From Burkholderiaceae bacterium (GTDB taxonomy: Bacteria; Pseudomonadota; Gammaproteobacteria; Burkholderiales; Burkholderiaceae_D): a stretch of DNA of 60,879 nucleotides. Shown one piece after another: positions 46,303-56,167 of this stretch. Location: the NCBI GenBank assembly GCA_019751755.1, contig JAIENA010000111.1:1-60879 (forward strand), given 5' to 3'. Positions within the stretch are counted from its first letter, which is position 1. Each line of letters begins with the position of its first letter. The notes under the pieces are model-generated. The model was not told the DNA's origin. It did not search any database and saw only the letters and a list, made by a program, of their open reading frames with translations. The position numbers were made by a program, and so were the translations under genes.

Positions 46303-46984
46303 CAGTTGGCGGAGCGGCGGGCTCCAGCATGTAGCCAAAGCCGCGGATGGTGCGAATGGCGACGCCGGCATCGGCGATTTTCAAGCGCAGGCGCGAGATA
46401 TACACTTCCACCGCGTTCAAGGTCATGTCGTCGCCAAACGGCAGGATGGCGTCGATGATTTGCTGCTTCGAGACCACCCGCGCGCCATGCTGCAGCAGGT
46501 ATTCCAGCACCGCCCACTCGCGCGCCGACAGGTCGATCGGGCGCTCGCCGACGCGCGCGCGGCGCGCCACCGCGTCCAGCGCCAGCCCGCCCATGGCCAG
46601 CACTTGCGGTTTCGGCGCATGGCGGCGCGCCAGCGCGCGCACCCGCGCCACCAGTTCCGGCATCGCGAACGGCTTGACCAGGTAATCGTCGGCGCCCAGT
46701 TCCAGTCCCCGCACCCGGTCGTCCACCGCGTCGCGCGCGGTCAGCAACAGCACCGGAGTGGCGGCGCCGCGCGCGCGCAGGCGGCGCACCACTTCAAAAC
46801 CGTCGATGCCGGGCAAGCCGATGTCGAGCACCAGCACGGCGATCCCTTGCCCTTCGCTGGTGGCCAGCATGGCGTCGGCGTCGGCGCCGTTGTTCAGCAG
46901 GTCCACCGCCATCCCGTGTCCGCCCAGGATACGGTGCAGCGCATCGGCCAGGACGGCATCATCTTCCACTACCAAAACATGCAT
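46295..46984 (-). CDS. OmpR-family response regulator (TctD-like)
   Basis: A 229-residue regulator with an N-terminal receiver (MHVLVVEDDAVLAD acidic pocket, phosphoacceptor Asp in VLVLDIGLPGIDG, Lys in DDYLVKPF) and a C-terminal OmpR winged helix (VEVYISRLRLKI ... TIRGFGYML). It is the first gene of the two-component pair and is divergent from the chemoreceptor gene. Confidence 0.93.
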   Translation of the reverse strand: MHVLVVEDDAVLADALHRILGGHGMAVDLLNNGADADAMLATSEGQGIAVLVLDIGLPGIDGFEVVRRLRARGAATPVLLLTARDAVDDRVRGLELGADDYLVKPFAMPELVARVRALARRHAPKPQVLAMGGLALDAVARRARVGERPIDLSAREWAVLEYLLQHGARVVSKQQIIDAILPFGDDMTLNAVEVYISRLRLKIADAGVAIRTIRGFGYMLEPAAPPTDG

Positions 46985-47097
46985 CGTCGGCCTTTCAAGG
47001 GTTCGGTCCCACTATAGATTGCAACTTGCGATTCATCAAGTTGTCACATTGGACAGGCACAATTGCGCTGCGGCAATTTTAATCTTACGAGAGCACC

Positions 47098-49197
47098 ATG
47101 AAAACCCTCCTGACACCAGCCATCGCCCTGATGCAGCGCTTGCGCCTGTTCCCCAAGTTTATGCTTGTTACCCTGGTGTTCCTGCTACCGTTGCTGCTGG
47201 TGACATCGCTGCTGACGCTTGAGCTGAACAAATCCATCGCCGTCACCGGCAGCGAACAGCGCGGCGTGGCCTACCTGCGGCAAGTGCAAGATCTGACCCG
47301 CCTGGTGCAGCAGCACCGCGCGATCGAGCGCCTGCGCCTGGCCGCGCGTCAGCCGGTTGATGGCGCGCCGCTGCGCGCCGGCATCGAGCAAGGCATCAGC
47401 AAGCTCGACGCTTTGCAAGCCGGCAGCACAGGCTTGGCGGCGCTGCCGGAATGGACGGCGGCGCGCGAGACGTGGACCACGCTGGCGGAACGCCAGGCCA
47501 AGGGCGCGTCGGACGCCAAGGACAGCGCCAGGCTGCATGGCGCGCTGCTGGCCGAACTGGCCAAGCTGCGCACCGCGGTGGCCGACCGCTCCAGCCTGAG
47601 CCTCGATCCGCAGGTGCAGACCTATTACCTGATCGCCGCCTTTACCCGCTCGCTGCCGGAAATCGCGGAAGATTTGTCGGTGATCGGCGCCCACGGCGGC
47701 GCCTACATCGACAGTGGCCTGTTCGAAGCCAACGAAGACCAGATGGTCAACGCCACCGCCATGATCGCGCGCCACAACCTCGACCGTGTACCGGGCCAGG
47801 TGGCGGCCATGCTGCAGCACAACCCGGCGCTGAACACGGCCTTGCAATCGCACCAGGGTGCCACCGCCAATGCACTGGCCTTCCTGGAACGCACCAAAAA
47901 TGAAGTCACCAATTCGTATAACCAGACCTCCGGCAAGCAGTTCAGCGGCGCGGCCAACGCCGCCATCGATGGCCTGTATGGCTTTGGCGGCGCCTGCGCC
48001 GAAGCGCTGGACCAGTTGCTGGCCGAGCGCATGGCGAGCGACCAGTGGCGCCGCAACCTGATGCTGGCCGGCGTGCTGGCGGCAATTGGCGCGGCGGCTT
48101 TCCTGTTTGCCGGCTTTTACTTGTCGTTTTCGCGCGATGTCGGCAGCCTGAACCAGGCGGTGCGGGCCGCCGCGGACGGCGACCTGACCCTGGCCATCGC
48201 CTCGCCGGCGCGCGATGAAATCGGCGGCCTGGTCAATGCCTTCGGCGCCATGACGGCGTCGCTGGCAACCCTGGTCGGCGACATCCGCAGCGGCGCCGGC
48301 CGCATCGCCAGCGGCGCCAATGAACTGGCGGGCGGCAATACCGAACTGTCCGGCCACACCGTCTCGCAGGCCGAAGATTTGTCGGAAACGGCCGCCTCGA
48401 TGCGCCAGTTGACCGCCGCCGTGCAGCGCAACGCGGCGCACGCCGCCAGCGGCCGCCAACTGGTGCAGTCGGCGTCCGACATCGCCCGTCACGGCGGCCA
48501 GAAAGTGGCCGCCGTGGTCGATACCATGGCCGCGATCCGCGCCAGCTCCGACCAGATCCGCGACATCACCAGTGTCATCGACGGTATCGCGTTCCAGACC
48601 AATATTCTGGCGCTGAACGCGGCGGTGGAAGCGGCGCGCGCCGGCGAGGCCGGCCGCGGCTTTGCCGTGGTGGCCAGCGAAGTGCGATCGCTGGCGCAGC
48701 GCTCGGCCGCCGCCGCCAAGGAAATCAAGACGCTGATCGACGATTCGGTATCGCGCGTGGAAGCCGGCCATGCCCAGGCCGGCGCGGCAGGCACCACGAT
48801 GGACCAGGTGGTGCATTCGGTGCAACAAACCGCCTCGATCATTGCGCAAATCAGTGCGGCGGAAGCGGCCCAGCGCGAACAGATCGAACAAGTCGACCGC
48901 GCGCTGGCCCGTATCGATGACATGACGCGCCAGAATGGCGCGCTGGTGCTGCAGGCCTCGGCCGGCGCCGACAGTCTGCATGAGGAAGCGCTGCACCTGG
49001 GCGCGGCGGTCAGCCGTTTCCGCCTGGACCAGCAAGATCGCCACCATGGGAACGATCAGGACGATGACGCGCAGGACACGGCGGACACCGATTCGGCGCC
49101 CGCCGCCCACGACGGCCACTTACCGACCGTGGCCTTGCCACATGAATGGAGCGCCAACAAGCCGACCATCGTATCGCGCCAGCGCCTGCTCGGCTGA
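47098..49197 (+). CDS. Methyl-accepting chemotaxis protein
   Basis: A 699-residue chemoreceptor. The first membrane helix is at about 20-42, a large all-helical periplasmic domain of about 280 residues follows (nitrate/nitrite-sensor-like in helical pattern, ligand unknown), and the second helix is at about 320-342. HAMP and the cytoplasmic signalling hairpin come next, with the near-invariant [21 protein letters not shown] tip. The tail is acidic and His-rich ([13 protein letters not shown]) and lacks an NWETF-like CheR pentapeptide. No che genes are adjacent. It diverges from the OmpR-type regulator. Confidence 0.93.
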   Translation: MKTLLTPAIALMQRLRLFPKFMLVTLVFLLPLLLVTSLLTLELNKSIAVTGSEQRGVAYLRQVQDLTRLVQQHRAIERLRLAARQPVDGAPLRAGIEQGISKLDALQAGSTGLAALPEWTAARETWTTLAERQAKGASDAKDSARLHGALLAELAKLRTAVADRSSLSLDPQVQTYYLIAAFTRSLPEIAEDLSVIGAHGGAYIDSGLFEANEDQMVNATAMIARHNLDRVPGQVAAMLQHNPALNTALQSHQGATANALAFLERTKNEVTNSYNQTSGKQFSGAANAAIDGLYGFGGACAEALDQLLAERMASDQWRRNLMLAGVLAAIGAAAFLFAGFYLSFSRDVGSLNQAVRAAADGDLTLAIASPARDEIGGLVNAFGAMTASLATLVGDIRSGAGRIASGANELAGGNTELSGHTVSQAEDLSETAASMRQLTAAVQRNAAHAASGRQLVQSASDIARHGGQKVAAVVDTMAAIRASSDQIRDITSVIDGIAFQTNILALNAAVEAARAGEAGRGFAVVASEVRSLAQRSAAAAKEIKTLIDDSVSRVEAGHAQAGAAGTTMDQVVHSVQQTASIIAQISAAEAAQREQIEQVDRALARIDDMTRQNGALVLQASAGADSLHEEALHLGAAVSRFRLDQQDRHHGNDQDDDAQDTADTDSAPAAHDGHLPTVALPHEWSANKPTIVSRQRLLG

Positions 49198-49328
49198 TGC
49201 ACTAGGGCAACGTTTCCGTAGGAATAAACTTACAAGGTGCGACGCCTCCAGCCTACACGGGAGCGGAGAACCGTCTTATGTTCGTAACCTACACAAGAAC
49301 TTAAAGTACTCACAACGCAATCGATCAA

Positions 49329-49352
49329 GTCGGACGAGAACAGACGTCCGAC
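49329..49352. promoter_or_regulatory. Inverted repeat upstream of the Crp-family gene
   Basis: gtcggacg (49329-49336) and cgtccgac (49345-49352) form a perfect 8-base inverted repeat with an 8-base spacer, about 85 bases before the regulator start. It could be an operator or an RNA hairpin in the leader. Confidence 0.45.
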
Positions 49353-49358
49353 CTGGTG

Positions 49359-49385
49359 TTTCCAAAGTTTCCAAAGTTTCCGAAC
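49359..49385. repeat. Three 9-base tandem units in the leader
   Basis: tttccaaag is present twice in tandem and followed by a diverged tttccgaac, starting seven bases after the inverted repeat and ending 52 bases before the regulator start. Confidence 0.8.
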
Positions 49386-49436
49386 TTAAACATTGGCATC
49401 GCATTGCAACCATGTACTTCAGCTTGTGAGGATAAA

Positions 49437-50276
49437 ATGAACAGCCCCCAACTTGACAGCGATCTCGGTAATCTCGGCAGCATCGGTTACCTTGGCGGCT
49501 CCCCATCCGCCGCGCGGATGGTCCCGGGCTCGCCGGCATTCAAAGTGGCGTCCCGGCCGGTGGTCAGCTACAGCGGCGCCCAGCAAAACGAACTGCTGGC
49601 CGCCCTGCCCCGCGAGGTCCTGGAATCGCTGTTTGAACACCTTGAATTGGTCGCGCTGCCGTTCGGCAAAGAGTTGTTTGAGTATGGCAGCAAACTGGAA
49701 AACGTGTATTTCCCCACCACCGCGATCGTGTCGCTGCTATATGTGATGGAAGACGGCGCCACCACGGAAATCGCCGTGGTCGGCCATGAAGGCGTGGTCG
49801 GCGTCTCGATGTTCCCCGGCGAACGCGCCATGTGCAGCGCGGTGGTGCAAAGTGCCGGCTACGGCTACCGCCTGAAAGCGCAGGCGCTGCGTGACTGCTT
49901 CAACCAGGGCGGCGCGCTGCCGCAACTGTTGATGCGCTACAACCACGCGCTGTTTGCGCAAATGGCGCAAAACGCCGTCGGTGGCCGCCACAGCTCAATC
50001 GAACAGAAACTGTGCCGCTGGCTGCTGGATCGGCTGGACCGCTCGGCCTCCAACGAACTGAAAGTTACGCAGGAAATGATTTCCATCATGCTGGGCGTGC
50101 GCCGCGAAAGCATCACGGCCGCCGCCGGCAAGCTGCAGGAAGACGGCATGATCACCTACCGCCGCGGCAACATCACTGTGCTTGATCGTGCAGGCTTGGA
50201 GCGCTACGCTGGGGAGTGTTATAAGGTGGCAAAGACGGAGTATGACCGTCTGCTGGAGGACGTGGCAGGCTGCTGA
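49437..50276 (+). CDS. Crp/Fnr-family transcription regulator
   Basis: A 279-residue regulator with a cyclic-nucleotide-binding-like barrel (about 75-190, ELFEYGSKLENVYFPTTAIVSLL) and a C-terminal Crp-type helix-turn-helix (LKVTQEMISIMLGVRRESITAAAGKLQ). The N-terminal Fnr iron-sulphur cysteines are absent, and the RxS residues of true cAMP binders are not evident. The start at 49437 (MNSPQLDSDL) follows gtgagg; upstream in-frame starts run through the 9-base repeats. Its last 104 bases overlap the end of the kinase gene on the other strand. Confidence 0.88.
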   Translation: MNSPQLDSDLGNLGSIGYLGGSPSAARMVPGSPAFKVASRPVVSYSGAQQNELLAALPREVLESLFEHLELVALPFGKELFEYGSKLENVYFPTTAIVSLLYVMEDGATTEIAVVGHEGVVGVSMFPGERAMCSAVVQSAGYGYRLKAQALRDCFNQGGALPQLLMRYNHALFAQMAQNAVGGRHSSIEQKLCRWLLDRLDRSASNELKVTQEMISIMLGVRRESITAAAGKLQEDGMITYRRGNITVLDRAGLERYAGECYKVAKTEYDRLLEDVAGC

Positions 50277-51693
50277 GGTCCGGCCGGCCGGGCGCCTTGG
50301 CGGGCGACTGGCGCAACGGGATATGCACTTCGATACAGGTGCCCTGCTCGTTGCGGCCACGCCGGATGGTCAGGGTGCCGCCCAGTAGCAAGGCCCGCTC
50401 GCGCATCCCCAGCAAGCCGTGCGACATCGGTTTGACGATGGTGTTCGACGCAATCCCGATGCCGTCGTCGATCACCCGCAATGTCAGGATCTCGTCGGCG
50501 CATTGCAAGGTCACCGTGACATGGCTGGCCTTGGCATATTTGCGGATATTGGTCAGCGACTCCTGCACGATGCGGAACAGCGCGATGGCCAGGCTGCTGT
50601 CGCGTGACTTGGCAACACTGTCGATGTGACTGGCGACATCGGTATCGCACCGCACGCTCGACATGCGCGTAAATTCCTGACAATAGCTTTCAATCGCCGC
50701 GCACAGCCCCAGATTGTCGAGCAGGCTGGGACGCAGGTTTTCAATAATGCGGCGCTTCATTTCCACCGTGTCGACCAAGGTGGCGCGGGCCCGTTTCAAT
50801 TGCAGCGCCAGTTCCGGCTGGGTTTTTTGCAGTTGCTGCATGACCGCCGCGATATCCATCGAAATTGCCGTCAGGTTGGCGCCCATTTCATCGTGCAGTT
50901 CGCGCGACAGCCGTACTTTTTCTTCCTCGCTGATAGAAATCAGGTGGCGCGACAAGACCGACAGTTGCTCGGTACGCTGCTCGACGGTGGATTCCAGGTT
51001 TTCGTTGGCCGACTGCAGCGCCTGCTCGGCCGCCGCCCGGTTCATAAAACTGCGCCGCACCTGCTGGTAAAACGCGATCAGCACGACGATGGCGACGGCA
51101 TTGATGCCCATCCCCAGCCAGATGGCCTTGTGGTATTCGTCATAAAAGCCTTCGCTGCGCTTTTTCAGCATTTCGTTTTGTTCCTGCACCATGATCACCA
51201 CCTGCAGGCGGATTTCATCCATGGCGGAACGCACGTCGCTGACTTTGGCGATGGTGACGATATCGTCGAGGCCGCCGTGCCGATAGACCTCGATGGCTTG
51301 CGCCATCAGCCCCAGCTTGCGTCGCACCAGGGTCCGCAATTGCGCCAGGTTCTTCAATTGGGCCGGATTTTCCGCCAGCAATTTTTCCAGTTCCGTGAAT
51401 TCAGCCTCGGTCTCGGCCGCCACCGTGCGGGTCGGGCCCAGGTACGATTCCTTGCCGGACGTGAAGTAGCCGCGCATGCTGCTTTCCGCGCCCAGCACCA
51501 GCACATTGAGGTATTGCAGCCGCTCCGCCACGCGCGACGTTTGCGCCAACTGGGTGTTGGCACCCCGCAACGATTGCAGGTTCAAGTACAGGCTGAAGCC
51601 GTTGGCGATCAAGATCAGTGCACAGGTGATGCACAGAATCGTCTTATAGATGGGCAGCTTGAGTTGCGGCGCTCTGTCGACTGTGAAATACAT
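50173..51693 (-). CDS. CHASE3 sensor histidine kinase, NarX/DegS type
   Basis: A 506-residue kinase. After a membrane helix (about 18-40), a CHASE3 periplasmic domain shows GAESSMRGYFTSGKESYLGP. A second helix at about 190-210 leads to a coiled coil and a HisKA_3 H-box SRELHDEMGANLTAI. The ATPase region has VQESLTNIRKYAKAS, IDDGIGI and GLLGMRERALLLGG. The start at 51693 has GGAAG five bases upstream. The proline-rich C-terminal tail reads antisense through the end of the Crp-family gene. Its partner is the NarL-type regulator just upstream. Confidence 0.9.
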   Translation of the reverse strand: MYFTVDRAPQLKLPIYKTILCITCALILIANGFSLYLNLQSLRGANTQLAQTSRVAERLQYLNVLVLGAESSMRGYFTSGKESYLGPTRTVAAETEAEFTELEKLLAENPAQLKNLAQLRTLVRRKLGLMAQAIEVYRHGGLDDIVTIAKVSDVRSAMDEIRLQVVIMVQEQNEMLKKRSEGFYDEYHKAIWLGMGINAVAIVVLIAFYQQVRRSFMNRAAAEQALQSANENLESTVEQRTEQLSVLSRHLISISEEEKVRLSRELHDEMGANLTAISMDIAAVMQQLQKTQPELALQLKRARATLVDTVEMKRRIIENLRPSLLDNLGLCAAIESYCQEFTRMSSVRCDTDVASHIDSVAKSRDSSLAIALFRIVQESLTNIRKYAKASHVTVTLQCADEILTLRVIDDGIGIASNTIVKPMSHGLLGMRERALLLGGTLTIRRGRNEQGTCIEVHIPLRQSPAKAPGRPDLSSLPRPPADGHTPSLPPYNTPQRSAPSLHDQAQ

Positions 51694-51887
51694 TAACTTC
51701 CTTCGCTGGTGATCTATCGCAAAGCTGGGGCAATTATAGACCGCGCAGAAATTTGCCGCAGCGCACAAGTTTCTACGGTGCGCAGCTTTTGCAGACAGGA
51801 AAAATGAAGAAAGTTCGGTCGAGTGGCAAGGAGCGCTGCCGTCAGCGGGCCACCCCGGGCGGCATGGCGCCGCCCACCCGCTGGACC

Positions 51888-52520
51888 TTATTCCAGCAAA
51901 TTGTTCTTCATGGCGTAATAGGTCAGGTCGCTGTTCGACTGCAGGCCCATCTTTTCCATGATACGGGTGCGGTAAGTACTGACGGTTTTAATACTGAGCG
52001 ACAACGCCACACCGATATCGGACACGGTGGCGCCACGCGCCAGACGCAAGAACACCTGGAATTCGCGGTCCGACAATTCCGTGTGCGGCGCCGTATTCGG
52101 GTCGCGGTCAAAACTTTGCGCCAGCAATTCGCCCACTTGCGAACTAACGTAACGGCGCCCCTGATGCACAGTGCGCACCGCCGACATTAATTCTTCCGCT
52201 TCGCATTCCTTGTTCAGGTAACCATTGGCGCCCATTTTGAACAGGTTCAAGGCATATTGCTGGGCTGGATAGCCGGACAGGATCAGCACCGGCAAGTCCG
52301 GCTGGCCCTGGCGGATCGTGCGCAAGGTGTCGACGCCGGACTGGTCCGGCATGGCGATATCGAGCAGCAGCACGTCGCACATTTCGCGGCGCGCAATATC
52401 GAGTGCTTCGCGGCCGGTGCTGCCCTCGGCAACGACGGAAAATTCATCCGAAGATGAAAAAATCTGCTTGAAGCCGGCCCTTACTATCTGATGATCGTCA
52501 CAAATGGCAACGCGTATCAT
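51888..52520 (-). CDS. NarL/FixJ-family response regulator
   Basis: A 210-residue regulator: receiver domain with CDDHQIVRAG, phosphoacceptor Asp in LLLDIAMPDQSG and the conserved Lys in GYLNKE, then a LuxR-type helix-turn-helix (ELSDREFQVFLRLARGATVSDIG ... LSIKTVSTYRTRIMEKMG). The start at 52520 (MIRVAICDDHQ) gives the standard N-terminus. It precedes the kinase gene by 194 bases on the same strand and probably forms a pair with it. The gap between them shows no further gene. Confidence 0.93.
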   Translation of the reverse strand: MIRVAICDDHQIVRAGFKQIFSSSDEFSVVAEGSTGREALDIARREMCDVLLLDIAMPDQSGVDTLRTIRQGQPDLPVLILSGYPAQQYALNLFKMGANGYLNKECEAEELMSAVRTVHQGRRYVSSQVGELLAQSFDRDPNTAPHTELSDREFQVFLRLARGATVSDIGVALSLSIKTVSTYRTRIMEKMGLQSNSDLTYYAMKNNLLE

Positions 52521-52686
52521 TGATTCCCTCGTGTCTTCCTCGCATGGGAGAAAACCCACACCGCCGACGACTCATTGACCATCACTATTTACTATCAAAA
52601 TGGTAACATTAATATTCTAGCAGCGCCATTTTACACTGCTCTGTCGCGCAACGGATTTCTGCTTGGGCGCGGGTTGGCGCGGCGCG

Positions 52687-52711
52687 AAAAAAAAAGACGC
52701 CCCAGCGTCTC
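52687..52711 (-). terminator. Intrinsic terminator of the translation/IHF operon
   Basis: In the leftward direction the stem agacgc/gcgtct with a 4-base loop is followed by a run of nine T, directly after the stop of the MerR-type gene. Confidence 0.9.
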
Positions 52712-53125
52712 TTAATTCACCGCTTTCAACAAGTCCAGAATCGCCAGCAATTCCGCGCGCACCATGACCCGGTCCAGCGGCGGCGGCTGGGCCGGCTGCG
52801 GCGCACGAGTCACACCTTCATCATACTCCGCATGCACGGTGGCCGTACCCCGGCTATCGAGTTTATTCCGGGCGCCGCTGATGGTGAAGCCCTGTTCATA
52901 TAACAATTCACGGATACGCCGTATCAGCAAGACTTCATGGTGCTGGTAATAGCGCCGGTTGCCACGCCGCTTGACCGGTTTCAGTTGCGTGAATTCCTGT
53001 TCCCAGTAACGCAACACATGCGGCTTCACGCCACACAGCTCGCTCACCTCGCCGATCGTAAAATACCGCTTGGCCGGGATGGGCGGCAATGCCGCCGGAT
53101 CAGACTTGCCGAGACGATCGTTCAT
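52712..53125 (-). CDS. MerR-family regulator downstream of ihfA
   Basis: A 137-residue MerR-type protein with an N-terminal winged helix (KRYFTIGEVSELCGVKPHVLRYWEQEF, then KRRGNRRYYQHHEVLLIRRIRELLYEQGFTI). It lacks the effector cysteines of metal sensors. This gene is conserved after ihfA in proteobacteria; its target is not known. It starts 13 bases after the ihfA stop and ends at the operon terminator. Confidence 0.9.
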   Translation of the reverse strand: MNDRLGKSDPAALPPIPAKRYFTIGEVSELCGVKPHVLRYWEQEFTQLKPVKRRGNRRYYQHHEVLLIRRIRELLYEQGFTISGARNKLDSRGTATVHAEYDEGVTRAPQPAQPPPLDRVMVRAELLAILDLLKAVN

Positions 53126-53138
53126 GGGTCGTACTCAC

Positions 53139-53486
53139 TTAAGCGGCACGCGCCAGTGCATTGCTTTCATCGACCATGCCCTTGAGCTTTTGGCTGGCGT
53201 GGAAAGTCACCACACGGCGTGCGGTAATCGGAATTTCTTCGCCGGTTTTCGGATTGCGGCCCGGACGCTGCGGCTTGTCGCGCAACTGGAAATTACCAAA
53301 CCCGGACAACTTGACGGCTTCGCCGCGCTCCAGCGCATTGCGGATCTCGTCAAAGAAAGTCTCCACCATGTCCTTGGCTTCACGCTTGTTCAGGCCAACA
53401 TGCTCGAACAGCAATTCCGCCAGTTCCGCCTTGGTCAGCGTCGGCAGGTCCTTTTCCGCAGCCTGGCGCACTTTCGCGACCAGCAT
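53139..53486 (-). CDS. ihfA: Integration host factor alpha subunit
   Basis: DNA-bending nucleoid protein acting with IHF-beta. The core [28 protein letters not shown] and the DNA-contacting arm [16 protein letters not shown] are unmistakable. The first ATG is at 53486 but has no ribosome-binding sequence. The frame stays open upstream (22 more codons, [19 protein letters not shown]) to an ATT at 53550-53552 that has agagg seven bases before it. The longer form may therefore be the real one, with a non-standard start. It follows pheT and precedes the MerR-type gene. Confidence 0.93.
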   Translation of the reverse strand: MLVAKVRQAAEKDLPTLTKAELAELLFEHVGLNKREAKDMVETFFDEIRNALERGEAVKLSGFGNFQLRDKPQRPGRNPKTGEEIPITARRVVTFHASQKLKGMVDESNALARAA

Positions 53487-53572
53487 GGCGCTGTGCAGCT
53501 CCGCATCCAGCGCGGACTGGAGTACGTTGTTATCGACGTCGTTATTGTTAATTTTGCTGCCTCTAATTGTTG

Positions 53573-53609
53573 CGTGAAATTCACGAGGGCGGGTAGTTCA
53601 ACCCGCCCT
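53573..53609 (-). promoter_or_regulatory. Hairpins in the pheT-ihfA gap
   Basis: A 9-base-pair stem (agggcgggt at 53586-53594 with acccgccct at 53601-53609) and a small palindrome cgtgaaattcacg (53573-53585) lie just before the ihfA ribosome-binding sequence. There is no T-run, so they may influence translation or processing, not termination. Confidence 0.5.
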
Positions 53610-53631
53610 GAGCCTGACGCCCTGAGCGTGA

Positions 53632-56070
53632 TTAGGCGCGTGGTTTTGCAGCGTGCTTTTCAACGGCGGCAGCCGTGACAGCCGCCATCACAGCGTCCAC
53701 CACATCGTCTTGCAGGGTGTTTTGAGTATCTTGCAAGCTAAAGCGGAAAGCAAGCGATTTCTCATCCGCCTCCAAGCCCTTGCCGCGATATTCATCAAAC
53801 AAAACAATGGCTTGCACGAGCTTGCCGTGCGGACTTGCTTGCAGCGCGAGATCGAATGCATCGATCAGGTGCTGCCCCGCCACGCCATGTTTGACCACCA
53901 GCGCCAGGTCGCGCGTGGCGCCCGGGAACTTGGAGATTTCGCTGTATTTTGGCACGTCACGTTGCTGCAAGGCAATAGCATCAACTTCGAACAGCACCGG
54001 CGCGTTTGGCAAGTCGTACTTTTGCAGCCAGCGCGGGTGCAACTCGCCGATCAGGCCGATCACCTTGCCATCGAGCTCCACGTTGGCAGACCGGCCCGGG
54101 TGCAGCGCCGGGTGCGCGGCTTTCGTGAAACGCAGGGTTTTCGGGGCGAACAAGTGCTCCAGGTCAGCCTTGACGTCGAAGTAGTCGACGTTGCGGGTGT
54201 CCTGCGCCCATTGCTCATCGGCCACCGGACCATAGGCCAGCGCGGCAACCCGTTGCGGCTGGTCGTAACCGGCCACCGTCAACGGACCATCCTGCACGGC
54301 AGCGTCGCGCTTGAACAGCGCGCCCACTTCAAACACGCGCACACGATTGGCCTTGCGGTTCAGGTTATAACGCACGTTGGCGACCAGGCCGCCGATCAAG
54401 GTCGAGCGCATCACGCTCATCTGGCTGGCGATCGGGTTTTGCAGCTTGATCGGGTTGTCATTGCCGGCGAAGTCCAGTTCCCACTGGGCTTCCACGAAGC
54501 TCATGTTAACCACTTCCTGGTAACCCAGGTCAGCCAACTGATGGCGCACGGCGAAGATCGAACGGGTGTCTTCCGGCGCCAGTTTCATCGTGTTCGGCGC
54601 CACCGGCGCGACCGCCGGGATGTTTTCGAAGCCGTATACGCGTGCGACTTCCTCGATCAAGTCTTCTTCAATCTCGATGTCGAAACGGTACGACGGCGCC
54701 GTGACGGAGAATACGCCACCGTTTTCGCCCGGTTCCAACGTGAACGGCAACGCCAGGCGGGTGAAGATGTCGGCAATCACGGCATCGGTCAGCGGCACGC
54801 CGATCACCTTTTGCGCACGCGCGGTGCGCATGGTGACGGCTTTGGCTTGCGGCAGGTTCACTACCTGGTCATCGATGGCGCCAACCCGGGTCTCCGGCGT
54901 GCCGCAGATTTCGACGATCAGCGAGGTCAGGCGTTCCAGGTGCTCCGGGATCGTCGCGTAATCGACACCGCGCTCAAAGCGGTGCGCGGCATCGGTCGAG
55001 AAGTTGTATTTGCGGGCACGGCCCTGGATCGCTTGCGGCCACCAGAACGCCGCTTCCAGGTAAATCGCCGTGGTCTCCAGGCTGACCGCCGTGGCGTCGC
55101 CGCCCATGATGCCGGCCAGCGATTCCAGTTCCTTGTCGTCGGCAATCACGCCGACCCAGTCGTCAACGGTAATGGTATTGCCGTTCAACAGTTTCAGCGT
55201 TTCGCCAGCCTTGCCCCAGCGCACATCCAGGCTGCCATGAATCTTGTCCATGTCAAACACGTGCGACGGACGGCCCAGTTCCAGCATCACATAGTTGGAA
55301 ATGTCGACCAGCGCCGACACCGAGCGCATGCCGCTGCGCTCAATGCGCTGCTTCATCCATTCCGGCGTGACGGCTTTGGCGTTCAGGCCGCGGATCACGC
55401 GGCCGGCAAAGCGGCCGCACAAGTCCGGCGCCGACACCTTGACGGGCAGCGTTTCATCGAGCGTCACCGGCACGGTGCGGAACTCCGGCAGCGTCAGAGG
55501 CGTGCCCGTCAGGGCCGCCACTTCGCGCGCCACGCCCAGCACCGACAGGCAATCCGCCTTGTTCGGGGTCAGCTTGATGGTGAACTTGAGATCGTTCAGC
55601 GCGAAATAATCGCGGAAGTTCTGGCCGGTCGGCGCATCGTCCGGCAGTTCCAGCAAGCCGGAACCTTCTTCGGACAATTTCAATTCTTTTGCCGAGCACA
55701 GCATGCCTTGCGATTCGACGCCGCGCAGCTGGCCCACTTTGATTTCAAACGGTTTGCCATCGGCGCCTGGCGGCAGCACGGCGCCGGCCGTCGCGCACAC
55801 GACTTTCAGGCCCGGGCGCACATTCGGTGCGCCGCAGACAATATTCAACAGCGTGCCGGTGCCGACGTCCACCTGGCAGACGTTCAGGCGATCGGCGTTC
55901 GGGTGCTTGGCCATCTCACGCACATGGCCCACCACCACGTTATTGAACGGCGGCGCGACCGGTTCCACTTCTTCCACTTCCAGGCCGGACATGGTCAGCA
56001 AGTGCGCCAGTTCATCCGACGTCATGTTCGGATCAACGAAAGTCCGCAGCCAATTTTCAGAGAATTGCAT
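53632..56070 (-). CDS. pheT: Phenylalanine-tRNA ligase beta subunit
   Basis: An 812-residue beta chain of the alpha2-beta2 enzyme that charges tRNA-Phe. It contains the N-terminal tRNA-binding domain ([20 protein letters not shown]), B3/B4 editing region, B5 domain and C-terminal ferredoxin-like anticodon-binding domain ([13 protein letters not shown]). The length is normal. A 97-base gap with a strong hairpin separates it from pheS. Confidence 0.97.
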   Translation of the reverse strand: MQFSENWLRTFVDPNMTSDELAHLLTMSGLEVEEVEPVAPPFNNVVVGHVREMAKHPNADRLNVCQVDVGTGTLLNIVCGAPNVRPGLKVVCATAGAVLPPGADGKPFEIKVGQLRGVESQGMLCSAKELKLSEEGSGLLELPDDAPTGQNFRDYFALNDLKFTIKLTPNKADCLSVLGVAREVAALTGTPLTLPEFRTVPVTLDETLPVKVSAPDLCGRFAGRVIRGLNAKAVTPEWMKQRIERSGMRSVSALVDISNYVMLELGRPSHVFDMDKIHGSLDVRWGKAGETLKLLNGNTITVDDWVGVIADDKELESLAGIMGGDATAVSLETTAIYLEAAFWWPQAIQGRARKYNFSTDAAHRFERGVDYATIPEHLERLTSLIVEICGTPETRVGAIDDQVVNLPQAKAVTMRTARAQKVIGVPLTDAVIADIFTRLALPFTLEPGENGGVFSVTAPSYRFDIEIEEDLIEEVARVYGFENIPAVAPVAPNTMKLAPEDTRSIFAVRHQLADLGYQEVVNMSFVEAQWELDFAGNDNPIKLQNPIASQMSVMRSTLIGGLVANVRYNLNRKANRVRVFEVGALFKRDAAVQDGPLTVAGYDQPQRVAALAYGPVADEQWAQDTRNVDYFDVKADLEHLFAPKTLRFTKAAHPALHPGRSANVELDGKVIGLIGELHPRWLQKYDLPNAPVLFEVDAIALQQRDVPKYSEISKFPGATRDLALVVKHGVAGQHLIDAFDLALQASPHGKLVQAIVLFDEYRGKGLEADEKSLAFRFSLQDTQNTLQDDVVDAVMAAVTAAAVEKHAAKPRA

Positions 56071-56135
56071 AATTATTGAGTCTCACGTAGGGCGGTTTCC
56101 GTGCAACGGAAGCCGCCGTTTGCATGCATGTCGAC

Positions 56136-56155
56136 GACGCCGCCATGGCGGCGTC
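56136..56155. repeat. Perfect hairpin in the pheS-pheT gap
   Basis: gacgccgcc (56136-56144) and ggcggcgtc (56147-56155) are perfectly complementary; a second 9-base hairpin (cggtttccg/cggaagccg) lies about 30 bases to the left. Neither has a T-run; probably RNA processing or stability elements. Confidence 0.55.
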
Positions 56156-56167
56156 ATCGCAATCGGC

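Noticed and set aside
47185..49119. A 644-codon frame opposite the chemoreceptor gene
   Set aside because: Low-complexity Arg/Gly/His/Gln sequence without family resemblance, while the chemoreceptor is unambiguous.
52521..52686. A tRNA-Pro expected after the MerR-type gene in related genomes
   Set aside because: No cloverleaf could be drawn here; the stretch holds an AT-rich region that probably contains the response-regulator promoter.
53653..56079. An 808-codon rightward frame opposite pheT
   Set aside because: It mirrors pheT codon by codon and shows no domain; a wobble-position effect.
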